NCBI GenBank assembly: GCA_020848035.1
Contig: JADLAX010000054.1
Span: forward strand, 62,001-126,000
Reading direction: 5' to 3'
Length of the DNA: 64,000 bases
Origin: Anaerolineae bacterium
GTDB taxonomy: Bacteria > Chloroflexota > Anaerolineae > Promineifilales > Promineifilaceae
Made by a program: the position numbers and the translations under genes
The notes under the pieces: generated by a model
The model's database searches: none
What the model was told of the DNA's origin: nothing
The model's input: only the letters and a program-made list of their open reading frames with translations
In this document: positions 42,101 through 50,829 of the stretch, piece after piece
Layout: the number at the start of each line of letters is the position of its first letter
How positions within the stretch are numbered: position 1 is the first letter of the stretch

Positions 42101-43583
42101 CAGGGTAAGCAGAGTCAGGACCAAACTGTACCGGCCCGTTTGCCCCGAGTAAAATTTTGAAAACGGCCGCTCCCACCGGGTCCAGCGCCAGTTTTGCCCC
42201 CACGGGAATAGCGCCAGGATACTCTGGACGGGTGCGCTCCATCATCGACTGCCAGGTGGCTGACTCTGGATCACACGGATACACCAACCAGGCACGATCA
42301 CACTCGAAAATCGTGAGCAGTGTGTCAAGCACGCTGGTCATCATTTGTTCCAGGTCATTGGTACCTTGCATGGCCCGGTTTACTTTGTCCAGGCTTTCCA
42401 AAAACCACAGGTGCGCCTGATGTTCTGATTCGGCCTCCCTCCATTTGGAAACGTCAAAGGAGACGCCAGTCATATGAACGGGGTTTCCCGCAGCATCGCA
42501 GTAAACCTGACCACGAGAATGGGTCCAGTGGATAGAGCCGTCGGGCCACACGGCTCGTTTGGTTTCTTCGTACTGGGTGCGGGTCTCTACTGCGTGAGTC
42601 AGCGCCTTGTCTACTTGTGCTCGATCGTCCGGGTGCAGGGTCTGGATAAAAAGCTCGTAGCTCATTGGCACATCAAGGGGTATGCCATACAAGGCCCGGC
42701 ATTTTGGGGACCACACCACCTCACCGGTGACGATGTTCCAATGCCACAAACCCATTTGGGCAGCGTCCAGGGCAAGTTGCAGCTCTTCCTGACTGGTTCG
42801 CAGGGCGGTATCGGCCTGTTTTCGTTCGGTGATCTCCACCAGCGTGCCAATGACGCCCACTTTGCCACCCAGCTCAATACGACGGCCGTGTACCTCCACA
42901 TCAATCACCGCGCCATCTTTGCGCTGGCCGCGAAAATCATAGTGAATGGCTTCCTCTTCCCCCTTGACACGGCGGCGAATGTTCTCCGCCACCAGAACCT
43001 GGTCGGTGGCAAAAACCAGCTCCATAGGCCCGAGTTTGTCCACGATTTCCTCGACCTCGTAGCCAAAGATGTGAGCCATAGCGGGATTGACGTAGCGGAA
43101 ACGGCCGTCCTGGATCAGGTAAATGCCGGTTAAAGATGATTCGGCCAGCAGTTGGAAGCGTTCGTTGCTTTCGCGCAGATGTTCTTCGGCCCGTTTGCGC
43201 TCGGTAATGTCACGCACGATGCCCAGCAGGCTGCCATCGGCCAAGAGGCGGGCACTAATTTCTACGGGGAGGAGACGGCCGTCTTTACAGCGCAGGCGTC
43301 GTTCTTTTAGCAGGGGCTTACCTGCCAGCAAATCATCAAACTGAGGCGGACTGTGAACCAGATCTTCAGCGGGAATCAAATCTTTCAGGGAGAACGTCAG
43401 CATCTCCTCACGAGTGTAACCCAACGCATCACAACCACTTTGGTTTACCTGCTGGAACTTCCCCGTTTTGTCAGCAATAAAAATGCCGTCGGTCGCTTGA
43501 TCAAAGAGGGCCTGACACAATTCTGCCGAAGCTCGGTAAGGTACATCGTCCTGGGTATTCCGTTGCTCTGCTCCTCGGCTCAT
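39105..43583 (-). CDS. Multi-PAS/GAF hybrid sensor histidine kinase
   Basis: A 1,492-residue soluble kinase without clear membrane helices. In order it has PAS domains (QALFDQATDGIFIADKTG; FQLLAESSLTGIYLIQDG; PAS_3-type LALDAAQMGLWHWN), a GAF domain (TIFECDRAWLVYP), another PAS (AERDFSLTEWHERW), a second GAF (ARLGFDRASIWFVN), two more PAS (FRMLIDHATDAFYLHD; IMDTVPEGVVLL), then HisKA with the phosphoacceptor His at about 1131 (GIAHDFNNILTVI), HATPase (MLMNLAVNARDAMPDGG) and a C-terminal receiver (ILLVEDNQ..., DLVLSDVVMPEMGG). It is an orphan and no DNA-binding partner is adjacent. Confidence 0.92.
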   Translation of the reverse strand: MSRGAEQRNTQDDVPYRASAELCQALFDQATDGIFIADKTGKFQQVNQSGCDALGYTREEMLTFSLKDLIPAEDLVHSPPQFDDLLAGKPLLKERRLRCKDGRLLPVEISARLLADGSLLGIVRDITERKRAEEHLRESNERFQLLAESSLTGIYLIQDGRFRYVNPAMAHIFGYEVEEIVDKLGPMELVFATDQVLVAENIRRRVKGEEEAIHYDFRGQRKDGAVIDVEVHGRRIELGGKVGVIGTLVEITERKQADTALRTSQEELQLALDAAQMGLWHWNIVTGEVVWSPKCRALYGIPLDVPMSYELFIQTLHPDDRAQVDKALTHAVETRTQYEETKRAVWPDGSIHWTHSRGQVYCDAAGNPVHMTGVSFDVSKWREAESEHQAHLWFLESLDKVNRAMQGTNDLEQMMTSVLDTLLTIFECDRAWLVYPCDPESATWQSMMERTRPEYPGAIPVGAKLALDPVGAAVFKILLGANGPVQFGPDSAYPVPQVIRDAFQVQSFMANVLYPKVGKPWNFGLHQCAYARVWTPEEERLLQEIGRRLADGLTSLLTYRNLRLSEHRLEKAERIAHVGWWDRDYEENYVVLSDEACRIFGISLAERDFSLTEWHERWQQLIHPEDRENAAEAAEVALRGGPRYDLEYRVIQPGGAVRVIQSQGDVTWDDAGRPLRMFGTMQDITELRQVEAELRRSRETALQFSHQLGVLHEVSNQLSLAESTDDLCRQAVQLARARLGFDRASIWFVNPEQNVLNGSYGIDENGALRDERNASFGFSGSRLSAFLLAQNESTAFVEYRPLFNHQGQQVGEGDNAAAALWDGDTVIGLISVDNLFTQQPITNSQLEILRLFATTLGYLFTRKRAEDERRASDVRFRMLIDHATDAFYLHDEEGTILDVNNQACLSLGYSREELIGLSPYQFDAAQGQAEMAQVTQQLNAGQVIALDTLHRRKDGTVFPVEVRIRPYWQGGRRLGVSLARDITERKRAQEAQERLLVQIREQAQRVQNIMDTVPEGVVLLSKDQFVTLTNRVARHYLALLAPDMANDYLDSLGPFPLSDILTSPPKGLWHEIAIHHMVFEAIARPVENSPNNGGWVLVLRDVTQERDIQNRIQRQDRLAAVGQLAAGIAHDFNNILTVIRLYTQLIARTVDVPGHAAERLHTIEQQTDRATDLIQQILDFSRQSVLERQPLDLLPFMRRLVKLLDRTLPEHISVVLNHLDDAYLIRADPSRIQQMLMNLAVNARDAMPDGGQLQVSLTHVQTAESKALPMNDLPPGSWVVLAVTDSGTGIPPEVVAHMFEPFFTTKQVGVGTGLGLAQVYGIVEQHEGYIDVVTAVGQGTTFLLYFPALNTGESPVDAPDKSQLKLGQGQTILLVEDNQSTRQALMGSLALLNYQVVVATNGREALTFLTTQQLSIDLVLSDVVMPEMGGVALFHTIREQGLNIPVVLLTGHSLSSEMENLLLLGLSGWMPKPPDLAVLSHLLAAVLASPPA

Positions 43584-44098
43584 TGTTACACCTCCTCACT
43601 ACCTTTGTTGCCAGTCCTTTGCCAACGCGGCGCGGCTTCAGCCAGGAAAACCGAATCGGGGCTAGGACACTGTGCTGGTTCTCATCACCTGAAAGTCATG
43701 GTTTTTAAGGATAAGCCGCTGAGGCTGGTCTTCTGAGAAAGACAAGAGGAAATTTCACCGAAAATCGCCCGACAGATCCTTTTTCAGCCACGCAGGCGGG
43801 TGCCTGGGTCATTTACAGCAAGGCAGTTTTGTCTGTTGCCGTAGTCTGTGATTGGCGCCAACTTTATCGCCACGCACCAAAAGTTAATCTCGGTGAGATT
43901 AACATTATGTAATATAGAATCAGAGGAGTCAATCTTAGGGACCCCCTAAAATATCACCTTTTTCACACGAGGATAGTCGTGATTTCTAAAGGAAAAGATG
44001 TACGTTTAGGCGAAGGGGGTGAAATTGGAGGAAATGGAGAGGTCGCGGATAACTTTCTGGCTCCCGACCAGAAGTGATGGGCCGTTGGCCGCAGCGGA
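43584..44098. other. Region upstream of the hybrid kinase: no gene, one perfect palindrome
   Basis: Low coding signal. At 43883-43903 the arms GTTAATCTC and GAGATTAAC flank GGT, a perfect 9+3+9 operator-like palindrome, followed by the AT-rich stretch ATTATGTAATATAGAAT. Nothing else is recognised. Confidence 0.55.
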
Positions 44099-44278
44099 CT
44101 ATTGGCTGAGGGATTGGGCGCAGAGCGGCTTCGATTGGTCGCTGCTGTTTTCTGCGTTATCATACCGTTCGGGCTGGTTGTCGCGGTGGCTGATTTGCGC
44201 CGAAAGCGCAGCGGCAAAGATGACCAGTGTTGAAGCGATCAAACTTAAGACGAGGTAGAAGAGGAGTGCCATCATCAT
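44099..44278 (-). CDS. Possible small membrane protein (59 aa)
   Basis: A short frame beginning with three consecutive ATG codons: MMMALLFYLVLSLIASTLVI, then FAAALSAQISHRDNQPERYD and a polar tail ending SLSQ. One N-terminal membrane helix and a hydrophilic tail are predicted. A weak Shine-Dalgarno (GGGA) lies about 7 bases upstream. No family recognised. It may be genuine because the helix is clean and the ends are in unclaimed DNA. Confidence 0.4.
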   Translation of the reverse strand: MMMALLFYLVLSLIASTLVIFAAALSAQISHRDNQPERYDNAENSSDQSKPLCAQSLSQ

Positions 44279-44405
44279 TTTTGTTCCCAGTTTTTGCCGT
44301 GGTTACGGCCGTTTTCCCAGTAATAGCCCCACTATAACCGACGCCTGCGCCTGAAGCGACGACGTACGTGCCACGGCCCACGCACCTGAGTGCGTCAGAA
44401 TTTCG

Positions 44406-45056
44406 ATGACCGCTTCTTTTCGCCCCAATCATTCGGCCAGGCCAGACGAGGAACGGCCGTTACACCCCCTTTTACCCGCACTGCTGGCCCGCACGGCAGC
44501 CCGACACCACCACCTGTGCCCGCGCCAGGTGCTCGGGGTGCGCCTGGGGCTGCGCGGCCTGCTGGCGCTGAACCTGATCGACCCGGCGACCACCGCCCCG
44601 TTCAACAATAATGACAAACGGCTGCTCACCATCGTGGAAACCGACGGCTGCGGTGCGGACGGGGTTGCTGTGGCCACCGACGGTTTTGTCGGGCGGCGCA
44701 CCCTGCGCGTCGCCGATTACGGCAAGGTGGCCGCCACCCTGGTAGATACCCACACCGGAGCGGCGGTGCGTGTTGCGCCAACGGCCGTTTCGCGCCATCT
44801 GGCCCAGGAGTTTGCCCCCAACCAGCCCAGCCGCTGGCACGAATACCTGCTGGGCTACCAGCGCATCCCCGATGCGCTGCTGGTAACCGTCCAGCCCGTT
44901 ACGCTGCGGCAGCCACTGGCCGCCATTCTCAGCCAGCCCAACCGGCGCGCCATCTGCCAGCAGTGCGGCGAAGAGGTAATGAATGAGCGTGAGGTGGTGG
45001 GCGGAGACGGCCGTATCCTTTGCCAACCCTGCGCGGGCCACAGCTACTACATCTGA
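44406..45056 (+). CDS. FmdE-family protein with C-terminal zinc ribbon
   Basis: A 216-residue protein related to subunit E of formylmethanofuran dehydrogenase. The N-terminal part has HHHLCPRQVLGVRLGLRGL, then TIVETDGCGADGVAVATDGF and GRRTLRVADYGKVAATLVD. The C-terminus is a small ribbon with two Cys pairs (AICQQCGEEVMN..., ILCQPCAG). Bacterial FmdE-like proteins of this shape are of unknown function, although often near molybdenum or metal-transport genes. None is adjacent here, so it may be a metal-handling protein. ATG at 44406; just before it lies a GC-rich palindrome-like segment. Confidence 0.8.
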   Translation: MTASFRPNHSARPDEERPLHPLLPALLARTAARHHHLCPRQVLGVRLGLRGLLALNLIDPATTAPFNNNDKRLLTIVETDGCGADGVAVATDGFVGRRTLRVADYGKVAATLVDTHTGAAVRVAPTAVSRHLAQEFAPNQPSRWHEYLLGYQRIPDALLVTVQPVTLRQPLAAILSQPNRRAICQQCGEEVMNEREVVGGDGRILCQPCAGHSYYI

Positions 45057-45105
45057 AATCTCTAATCGGTTTCCTCAAATGAAAAGTTCTATCTCCAATA
45101 CAAAA

Positions 45106-45140
45106 TAAAAAGGGCAAAGAGGAATCTCTGCCCTTTGTCT
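45106..45140. terminator. Bidirectional intrinsic terminator
   Basis: AAAAAGGGCAAAGAG pairs with CTCTGCCCTTTG. A-rich and T-rich flanks occur on either side. It serves the convergent FmdE-like and secreted-protein genes. Confidence 0.7.
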
Positions 45141-45228
45141 CAACTATTCAATTGTTGTGTGTGTTGGAGCATTCAGTCCCAACAAACCAGGCATTGGTAA
45201 GCCTCCCACCTACCTCAGCTTAAATTAC

Positions 45229-46083
45229 CTACTGGCAGCCATTGATCAGATCAAAACAGACTTGGCTCTCAGGCACTGCGCTGGCAAAAGAGGTATGGTA
45301 AGAAGGCTGGGATCCAGACACGTTGCAAGAGACACCAAACTCATCAGCCAAAGAACCCCCACCGTGCCAATACTGCGTGGTCAAAAGCGACCAGTCGCTC
45401 GAACCGGCTGGCTGCCACCAGAGACGCATGTATCGGGGTGCAGGCAAGCTAGGAACAGGGACATTGTTAAGCTGTTCACCTTCAGAAACGCTGAAAGAAG
45501 CATAAATAAGCTCATCGCTAAAGCTGCCTTCATTACCCAGGAGCACGTGGAATTCAAGTGTGCCATCGGAAGGTGCCGTGTCGGTTGTAAAGATGTTAAC
45601 GTTGGTGTCACAGCCAACATTCGGACCAGGGCCTACCCCTTTCCAATCGACGCCACATACACTCGAAAGATAAGTTGGGACGTCGTTTGGATCGGACGAT
45701 ACCACGTAGGAATAGGTCGCGGGGGGATAAGGGGTTGTGTTGAGGCTGTTGATAACGGCCGTATTCGCCCCCGCTGCGGCTTGGAACTGGCTCATTACCG
45801 TATATTCGTCTGAGCCGTTCACGTAGTAATTGTAGGAAACCAGCAAGCCATCAGCCCGCACATCAAACAAATCGTCATCGGGAACACCACCGGAATCACA
45901 TACACCAAAATAAACGGTTTGGGCAGCAGCGCACGTGTAACCGAAATCGAGGGAACCTAACGGGGTAAAATCACCGTTCCCTGCTGCATAACAATCGGCC
46001 GTTGTCGCAAAAGTTGGTCCGGCCTTAACCGCAAGCAAGGTGGCAACAACCAAACTCACAAGTAAAAACAACTTGGTTTTCAT
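45229..46083 (-). CDS. Secreted protein of unknown function
   Basis: A 284-residue exported protein. Signal peptide MKTKLFLLVSLVVATLLAVKAG with cleavage expected near 'TFATTA'. The mature part is rich in Asp, Tyr and Ser and carries at least six Cys (ADCYAAG, GYTCAAAQ, FGVCDSG, SSVCGVDW, NVGCDTN, NVSCNVSG, VCFDLINGC), so disulfide bonds are likely. Beta-rich, with no enzymatic motif seen. Its closest appearance is to extracellular beta-sandwich proteins of Chloroflexota; no named family recognised. Monocistronic. Confidence 0.75.
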   Translation of the reverse strand: MKTKLFLLVSLVVATLLAVKAGPTFATTADCYAAGNGDFTPLGSLDFGYTCAAAQTVYFGVCDSGGVPDDDLFDVRADGLLVSYNYYVNGSDEYTVMSQFQAAAGANTAVINSLNTTPYPPATYSYVVSSDPNDVPTYLSSVCGVDWKGVGPGPNVGCDTNVNIFTTDTAPSDGTLEFHVLLGNEGSFSDELIYASFSVSEGEQLNNVPVPSLPAPRYMRLWWQPAGSSDWSLLTTQYWHGGGSLADEFGVSCNVSGSQPSYHTSFASAVPESQVCFDLINGCQ

Positions 46084-46811
46084 GGAAAAGATTCTCCTTA
46101 TTACAAAGCCGCTGTATTGATGTAATCGGGGAAACCTTCATGGGGGGCAGCATCTCTGTTCTAACTTTGCCCTGGAACACGAAGGCTGACACTGTTCAAT
46201 ACAACTTGAGTGGATTTTTAAACTGGCACAATACAATCATCGAATACGCTAAAATTAATTCATTTTCCCTCCTTTGAAGTGACACAAACACGCAGCCAAA
46301 ACAAACAGACCCTCCTGCCTATCAAACGACAGCGTATTTGCAAACTGGCCCAGCCTCTTGGCAAAAAACCAACAACCTGCATGAGCCTGGCATTTGGCAT
46401 TTCACCGCATAAAAAGTGAAAAGCACACGCACAAGCGCATAAAAACAGCATTTTGTGATGACTAAACCAGAGTTAACAGCTTAATCAACGGCCGTTTCCT
46501 ATTCGGTTGTTACTATGTAGGGTAGCCAAGAGAAACACGTTTTGCATACTACTCGATCCCATTTTTGGTGTCAAGCAGTGAAAAAAAATGTGGTTTCTGT
46601 CATGAATTGTTACCTTGATGTTCGATTGATATCACTCACCAAGGCTAAAACAGGATTACACTCAAGACGCCAGTAAACCTAAGTACCCATTCGCCAATAA
46701 GTTAACGGAATTGGCGAATGGGCTTGAAGTAGCCGTACAGGCCCTCAATCGCTAACTGTTTTTGCACGGCTACTAAGAAATATGCCAATGGTTTTGAAGT
46801 GGAGGAATCGT
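46084..46811. other. AT-rich intergenic region of about 730 bp, no gene
   Basis: No credible reading frame. Near the right end, CCCATTCGCCAAT pairs with ATTGGCGAATGGG (46687-46722) around AAGTTAACGGA, a strong hairpin about 90 bp before the lipoprotein start. One ACGGCCGT is present near 46488. Confidence 0.6.
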
Positions 46812-47720
46812 ATGACTACCCAGAAACATAGTCCATTCATCGTTTTGTGTACCCTTTTTCTTGGCCTGCTGCTGCTTGGCCAGGCTGCCTGCTCCCCAAA
46901 CCAGCGTACGGCCGTTGCGCAGGCTGCCCAGGTTTTCAGTGATGAGGTCGATGAAACGCTGGAAAAACCCTCTGACCTGGTGTTTGCTGGACAAATTGCC
47001 AATGACGCTGGCGACTGGCAAAACGAATTTGTGGTGGTCTTGTTCAAAAACGGCATCGAACAAACCCGCACTTCCTCCAGGCTTTTGAACTCCCCTCTGT
47101 CGGGGAAAGGCCCCATGGATGGCGTTTTTGAACTTCGCGTTGCCAACGATTATGAACTGACCTTAAACCACAAATTTTATGACGACGCCAACAACCAGTT
47201 GCAAATGAGCACGGTCCCTGGCCTGATGGGCACCCGCTATATCGGTCGTTGGCTGGGCGAACTAAACCCCAACGATATTCGGGTTTTTCAGGTGGGCGAA
47301 AAACAGCTTACCTACAGCGTCGTCGTGCTCCCCGTTACGCTAGATAAACTGCCAGATGCATACCAGCCCGGTCGACTGCGGCTCAATGAAAGGATATTGC
47401 TAACAGACCAAACAGATGAGTCAATTAACGGAGGCCTGGTATCGATTGCCACCCCAGCGCCCCAACCAACATCAGTCCCCCCTAGCAATGCCCAGCTGGT
47501 TCTGCTGACCGGCGATAATTACGGGCCAGAGTGGCACCTCAAGCTCACCGGCTACTACGGCAATCGCTGGGACGTGTGGGAACGTTACGTCGCTGGCTAC
47601 GGCCACAGCATGAGCTGGGAAACCTTCAAAGAGGCCGTGCTGGTCTACAACCCACACCTGGAGGCAGACGGCTTTGTCTTTTACCCCGACAAAGCTTACC
47701 TGCTGCCAGCTGCACAATAA
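46812..47720 (+). CDS. Exported lipoprotein with LysM-like C-terminal segment
   Basis: A 302-residue protein with a signal sequence (FIVLCTLFLGLLLLGQAACS) and a likely lipidated Cys in QAACSPN; the lipobox is weak because Gln is at -3. The middle is beta-rich and unrecognised. The C-terminal region (LVLLTGDNYGPEWHLKLTGY... 'GYGHSMSWETFKEAVLVYNPHLEADGFVFYPDKAYLLP') resembles a divergent LysM or 'peptidoglycan-docking' module. The ATG at 46812 has a good AGGAA Shine-Dalgarno. It precedes the DUF1800/DUF1501 pair and may share a surface role. Confidence 0.75.
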   Translation: MTTQKHSPFIVLCTLFLGLLLLGQAACSPNQRTAVAQAAQVFSDEVDETLEKPSDLVFAGQIANDAGDWQNEFVVVLFKNGIEQTRTSSRLLNSPLSGKGPMDGVFELRVANDYELTLNHKFYDDANNQLQMSTVPGLMGTRYIGRWLGELNPNDIRVFQVGEKQLTYSVVVLPVTLDKLPDAYQPGRLRLNERILLTDQTDESINGGLVSIATPAPQPTSVPPSNAQLVLLTGDNYGPEWHLKLTGYYGNRWDVWERYVAGYGHSMSWETFKEAVLVYNPHLEADGFVFYPDKAYLLPAAQ

Positions 47721-47863
47721 TCCTCTTCCTTCTTCCTGAACAACCGGTTGTCACTTGTGGCAACCGGTTGTCGCTTTTTTTGCCCCACTTAGCCGCAAAT
47801 CGAGACAAATCAGCCCGCCAAACCGTACCATGCCCCCATCTTGGCACATTTTTGGAGGACGGT

Positions 47864-49366
47864 ATGGCTTTTAGCAGACGAGATCTATTTTTGGGGAGCT
47901 TTTTGCAGGCAACAACCGCTGCGGATACGGCCGTTTCCGCACCCCCTTCCCTCACTACCGACCCCACCCGCCACTTTTTGCAGCGCATCAGCTACGGCCC
48001 CCGCCCCGATGAGGTGGCCCGCGCCCGGCAGATCGGCATCGAGGCGTACCTGGAGGAGCAGCTCAACCCACACTGGCTGGATGATGCCGCGGCAGACGAG
48101 CGTTTGCGCAACCTGCCCATCCTCAACATGGACCGCCACACCCTGCACCGCCTGAGCAACGGCGAATACCGCACCTACCGCGCCCTCGTCGAGGGGATGC
48201 TGACCCGCGCCGTCTACAGCCAGCGGCAGCTGCTGGAACGCATGGTGGAGTTTTGGGCCGACCATTTTAATATCTCTGGCGATGCCTACACGCAAGATAT
48301 GATCGTTTACCAGCGTGAGGCGATTCGGGCCAACGCCCTGGGCAGCTTCCGCGACCTGCTGGTGGCCACCGCCAAAAGCCCGGCGATGCTCTACTACCTG
48401 GACAACTACATCAACCAGGCCGGTGCGCCCAACGAAAATTACGCCCGCGAAATCATGGAGCTGCACACCCTGGGCGTGGATGGCGGCTACACCGAGATGG
48501 ACGTGAAGGAGGTGGCCCGCGCCTTTACCGGCTGGACGGTGCACAACGGCACCCGCACCGGCTTCTACTTTGATCCCAGCACCCACGACACCGATCCCAA
48601 GCAGGTGCTGGGGCACACTCTGCCCGGCGGGCGCGGCCTGGAAGATGGCCTGCACGTGCTCAACATTCTCACGGAGCATCCGGCCACGGCCCGCTTTATC
48701 TGCACCAAGCTGTGTGTGCGTTTTGTCAGCGACACGCCGCCGGCGAGTTTGGTGGACCGGTTAACGGCCGTTTTCCAGCAATCCCACGGTGACATCAAAA
48801 CCGTCCTGCGCGCCCTCTTCCTCGCCGACGAGTTTTTCAACAGCGCCGGGCAAAAGTTCAAACGGCCGCTCGACTTCTTCATCGGCGCACTGCGGGCCAC
48901 CGGTACGCAAATCAAGGATTGGTGGCGGCTGGAGCAGATGGTGTACGAACTCGGCCAGCCGCCCTACGGCTGGAGCCCGCCCAACGGCTACCCGGACGTG
49001 GCCGGGGCGTGGCTGAACACTGGCGGCCTGCTGGCTCGCTGGAACATCGCCATGGCCCTTACCCACGGCGCGTATGAAGATTTTTACGGCGACAGCTACA
49101 GCCTGGCGGCCAACCTGCACGAGCGCATCGGCCAGCCGGAAACGGCCGGGCAACTGGTGGATGCGGTCGCCGAACAGGTATTTGGCGCACCGCTGGCGGG
49201 GGCAGCCAGGGCCGATTTTGTGGCCTACGTAACGGATGATGCAGGAGATGCGGGAACAGCCAACATTGAGCCTGCCGAAACGGCCGTATCCCCCCACACC
49301 CTCGCCCGCAAACTGGCCAGCCTGTACGGCCTCATGCTGGCGTCACCGGCGTTCCAGTGGAAATAA
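47864..49366 (+). CDS. DUF1800 family protein
   Basis: A 500-residue protein with the DUF1800 hallmarks: FLQRISYGPRPDEVARARQIG, LVEGMLTRAVYSQRQLLERMVEFWADHFNI, APNENYAREIMELHTLGVDGGYTEMDVKEVARAFTGW and 'FICTKLCVRFVSDTPP'. The start ATG at 47864 follows a GGAGG Shine-Dalgarno, and the N-terminal RRDLFLGSFLQAT stretch looks like a Tat-type signal. DUF1800 genes nearly always pair with DUF1501 genes, as here. Their biochemical role is unknown, though pairs are found in bacteria that process surface or extracellular material. Confidence 0.9.
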   Translation: MAFSRRDLFLGSFLQATTAADTAVSAPPSLTTDPTRHFLQRISYGPRPDEVARARQIGIEAYLEEQLNPHWLDDAAADERLRNLPILNMDRHTLHRLSNGEYRTYRALVEGMLTRAVYSQRQLLERMVEFWADHFNISGDAYTQDMIVYQREAIRANALGSFRDLLVATAKSPAMLYYLDNYINQAGAPNENYAREIMELHTLGVDGGYTEMDVKEVARAFTGWTVHNGTRTGFYFDPSTHDTDPKQVLGHTLPGGRGLEDGLHVLNILTEHPATARFICTKLCVRFVSDTPPASLVDRLTAVFQQSHGDIKTVLRALFLADEFFNSAGQKFKRPLDFFIGALRATGTQIKDWWRLEQMVYELGQPPYGWSPPNGYPDVAGAWLNTGGLLARWNIAMALTHGAYEDFYGDSYSLAANLHERIGQPETAGQLVDAVAEQVFGAPLAGAARADFVAYVTDDAGDAGTANIEPAETAVSPHTLARKLASLYGLMLASPAFQWK

Positions 49367-49371
49367 TGATG

Positions 49372-49441
49372 AACGGGTGAAGGGGTGAAGGGGTGAAAAC
49401 CTCACCCGTTCACCCCTTCACCTCTGCACCCGTTCACAGAA
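49372..49441. repeat. Hairpin of tandem GGGTGAA words between DUF1800 and DUF1501 genes
   Basis: GGGTGAAGGGGTGAAGGGGTG pairs with the complementary words CACCCGTTCACCCCTTCACC. It is a 7-8 bp word array folded back on itself. Confidence 0.7.
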
Positions 49442-49454
49442 AAAGGAGACAACC

Positions 49455-50729
49455 ATGCTCACCACCCCCTACACCCGACGACAATTCCTGCAAACCAGCA
49501 GCGCCCTGGGCGTGATTGGGGCCAGCAAGTCGCTGTTCCCCAAATGGATGCCCCGGCTGGCGTTCCGCGCCCAGAACCAACGGCCGCCCGGCGACGTGCT
49601 GATCAACATCTTCCTGCGCGGCGGCATTGATGGGCTGAGCGCCGTGGTGCCCTTTGGCGACGGCGGCAGCTATTACGACGCCCGCCCCACCCTGGCCGTG
49701 CCCGAACCAGGCCGCGGCAGCAACGCGGCGGTTGATCTGGATGGTTATTTTGGCCTGCATCCGGCCCTGGCCGCCCTGAAAGAGGTGTACGACGAGGGGC
49801 ACCTGGCCGTGGTGCACGCCACGGGGTCGATCGACCCCAGCCGCTCCCATTTTGACGCGATGCGCTTTATGGAGTACGGCACGCCGGGCGAAAAGCTGAT
49901 CGGCACGGGGTGGATTGGCCGCCATTTGCAGTCGGCGGCGTGGCAGAATGATTCGCCGTTCCGGGCCATTGGCATGGGGGCGATGGTGCCAGAGTCGCTG
50001 CGCGGGCCAATTTCACCGCTTTCTATCCAATCGATTGCCGATTTCCACTTCAAGGGGCGGGAAGATGAGCTGCGGCGGATGCAGCAGTCGCTGGCCAGCC
50101 TGTACACCATCGAAGCGCCCACCGACCTGCTGAGCAAGCAGGCCGGGCTGGTGTTTGAGACGGTGGAAACGCTCAAATCGATCCATCCGGGCAGCTATCA
50201 ACCCAGCAACGGTGCGCTTTACCCGGACGATGAGTTTGGGCTGGGCTTGCAGCAGGTGGCCCAACTGATCAAGGCCGACGTGGGGCTGGAAGTGGCGTGT
50301 ATTGACCTGGGCGGCTGGGACACGCACGAAAATCAGGGCACGCTGGACGGCACGTTTAACGCCCTGCTGAGCAACCTGGCCAACGGGCTGGCGGCCCTCT
50401 ACGCCGACCTGGGCGAGCAGATGAACCGGGTGAGTGTGGTGACGATGAGTGAATTCGGCCGTCGCGTAGCAGAAAACGGCAGCCAGGGCACGGACCACGG
50501 GCACGGCAATTTTATGTTTTTGATGGGCGGCGGGGTAAACGGTGGGCAGGTGTTTAGCCGCTGGCCCACGCTGGCCCCGGAAGCGCTGGACGATGGCGAC
50601 CTGGCGATCACGACGGATTATCGGGACGTGCTGGCGGAGGTGGTAGACGGCCGTCTCGGCAACCCCGCTCTGGATGAAGTATTCCCCGGCCACCCGGTTA
50701 CCCCGTTGGGGCTGGTGCAGCCCATTTGA
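49455..50729 (+). CDS. DUF1501 family protein, Tat-exported
   Basis: A 424-residue protein with a twin-arginine signal (TRRQFLQTSSALGVIGASK). Family motifs: INIFLRGGIDGLSAVVPFGD, ATGSIDPSRSHFDAMRFMEYG, CIDLGGWDTHENQGTL, VVTMSEFGRRVAENGSQGTDHGHG and MFLMGGGVNGG. The fold belongs to the alkaline-phosphatase/sulfatase-like superfamily, and the Asp/His residues (GGWDTH, GTDHGHG) are consistent with metal binding. It forms the usual pair with DUF1800. Substrate unknown. Confidence 0.9.
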   Translation: MLTTPYTRRQFLQTSSALGVIGASKSLFPKWMPRLAFRAQNQRPPGDVLINIFLRGGIDGLSAVVPFGDGGSYYDARPTLAVPEPGRGSNAAVDLDGYFGLHPALAALKEVYDEGHLAVVHATGSIDPSRSHFDAMRFMEYGTPGEKLIGTGWIGRHLQSAAWQNDSPFRAIGMGAMVPESLRGPISPLSIQSIADFHFKGREDELRRMQQSLASLYTIEAPTDLLSKQAGLVFETVETLKSIHPGSYQPSNGALYPDDEFGLGLQQVAQLIKADVGLEVACIDLGGWDTHENQGTLDGTFNALLSNLANGLAALYADLGEQMNRVSVVTMSEFGRRVAENGSQGTDHGHGNFMFLMGGGVNGGQVFSRWPTLAPEALDDGDLAITTDYRDVLAEVVDGRLGNPALDEVFPGHPVTPLGLVQPI

Positions 50730-50752
50730 GTAACTGTAAAAAACAATCAAAG

Positions 50753-50800
50753 ATTTCGCAGATTTATCAGATTTTATCTTTTTAATCTGCGAAATCTGCT
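50753..50800. terminator. Hairpin after the DUF1501 gene
   Basis: AGATTTCGCAGATT pairs with AATCTGCGAAATCT around an AT-rich loop. The arms are the dispersed word ATCTGCGAAATCTG seen also near 2861 and 19066. Confidence 0.5.
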
Positions 50801-50829
50801 GATAAAAAAATTTGCAGTGAGGTGATAAT

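Noticed and set aside
46260..46451. Minus-strand frame of 63 codons in the AT-rich gap
   Set aside because: Cys/Phe-rich low-complexity translation, no Shine-Dalgarno sequence and no relation to any family.
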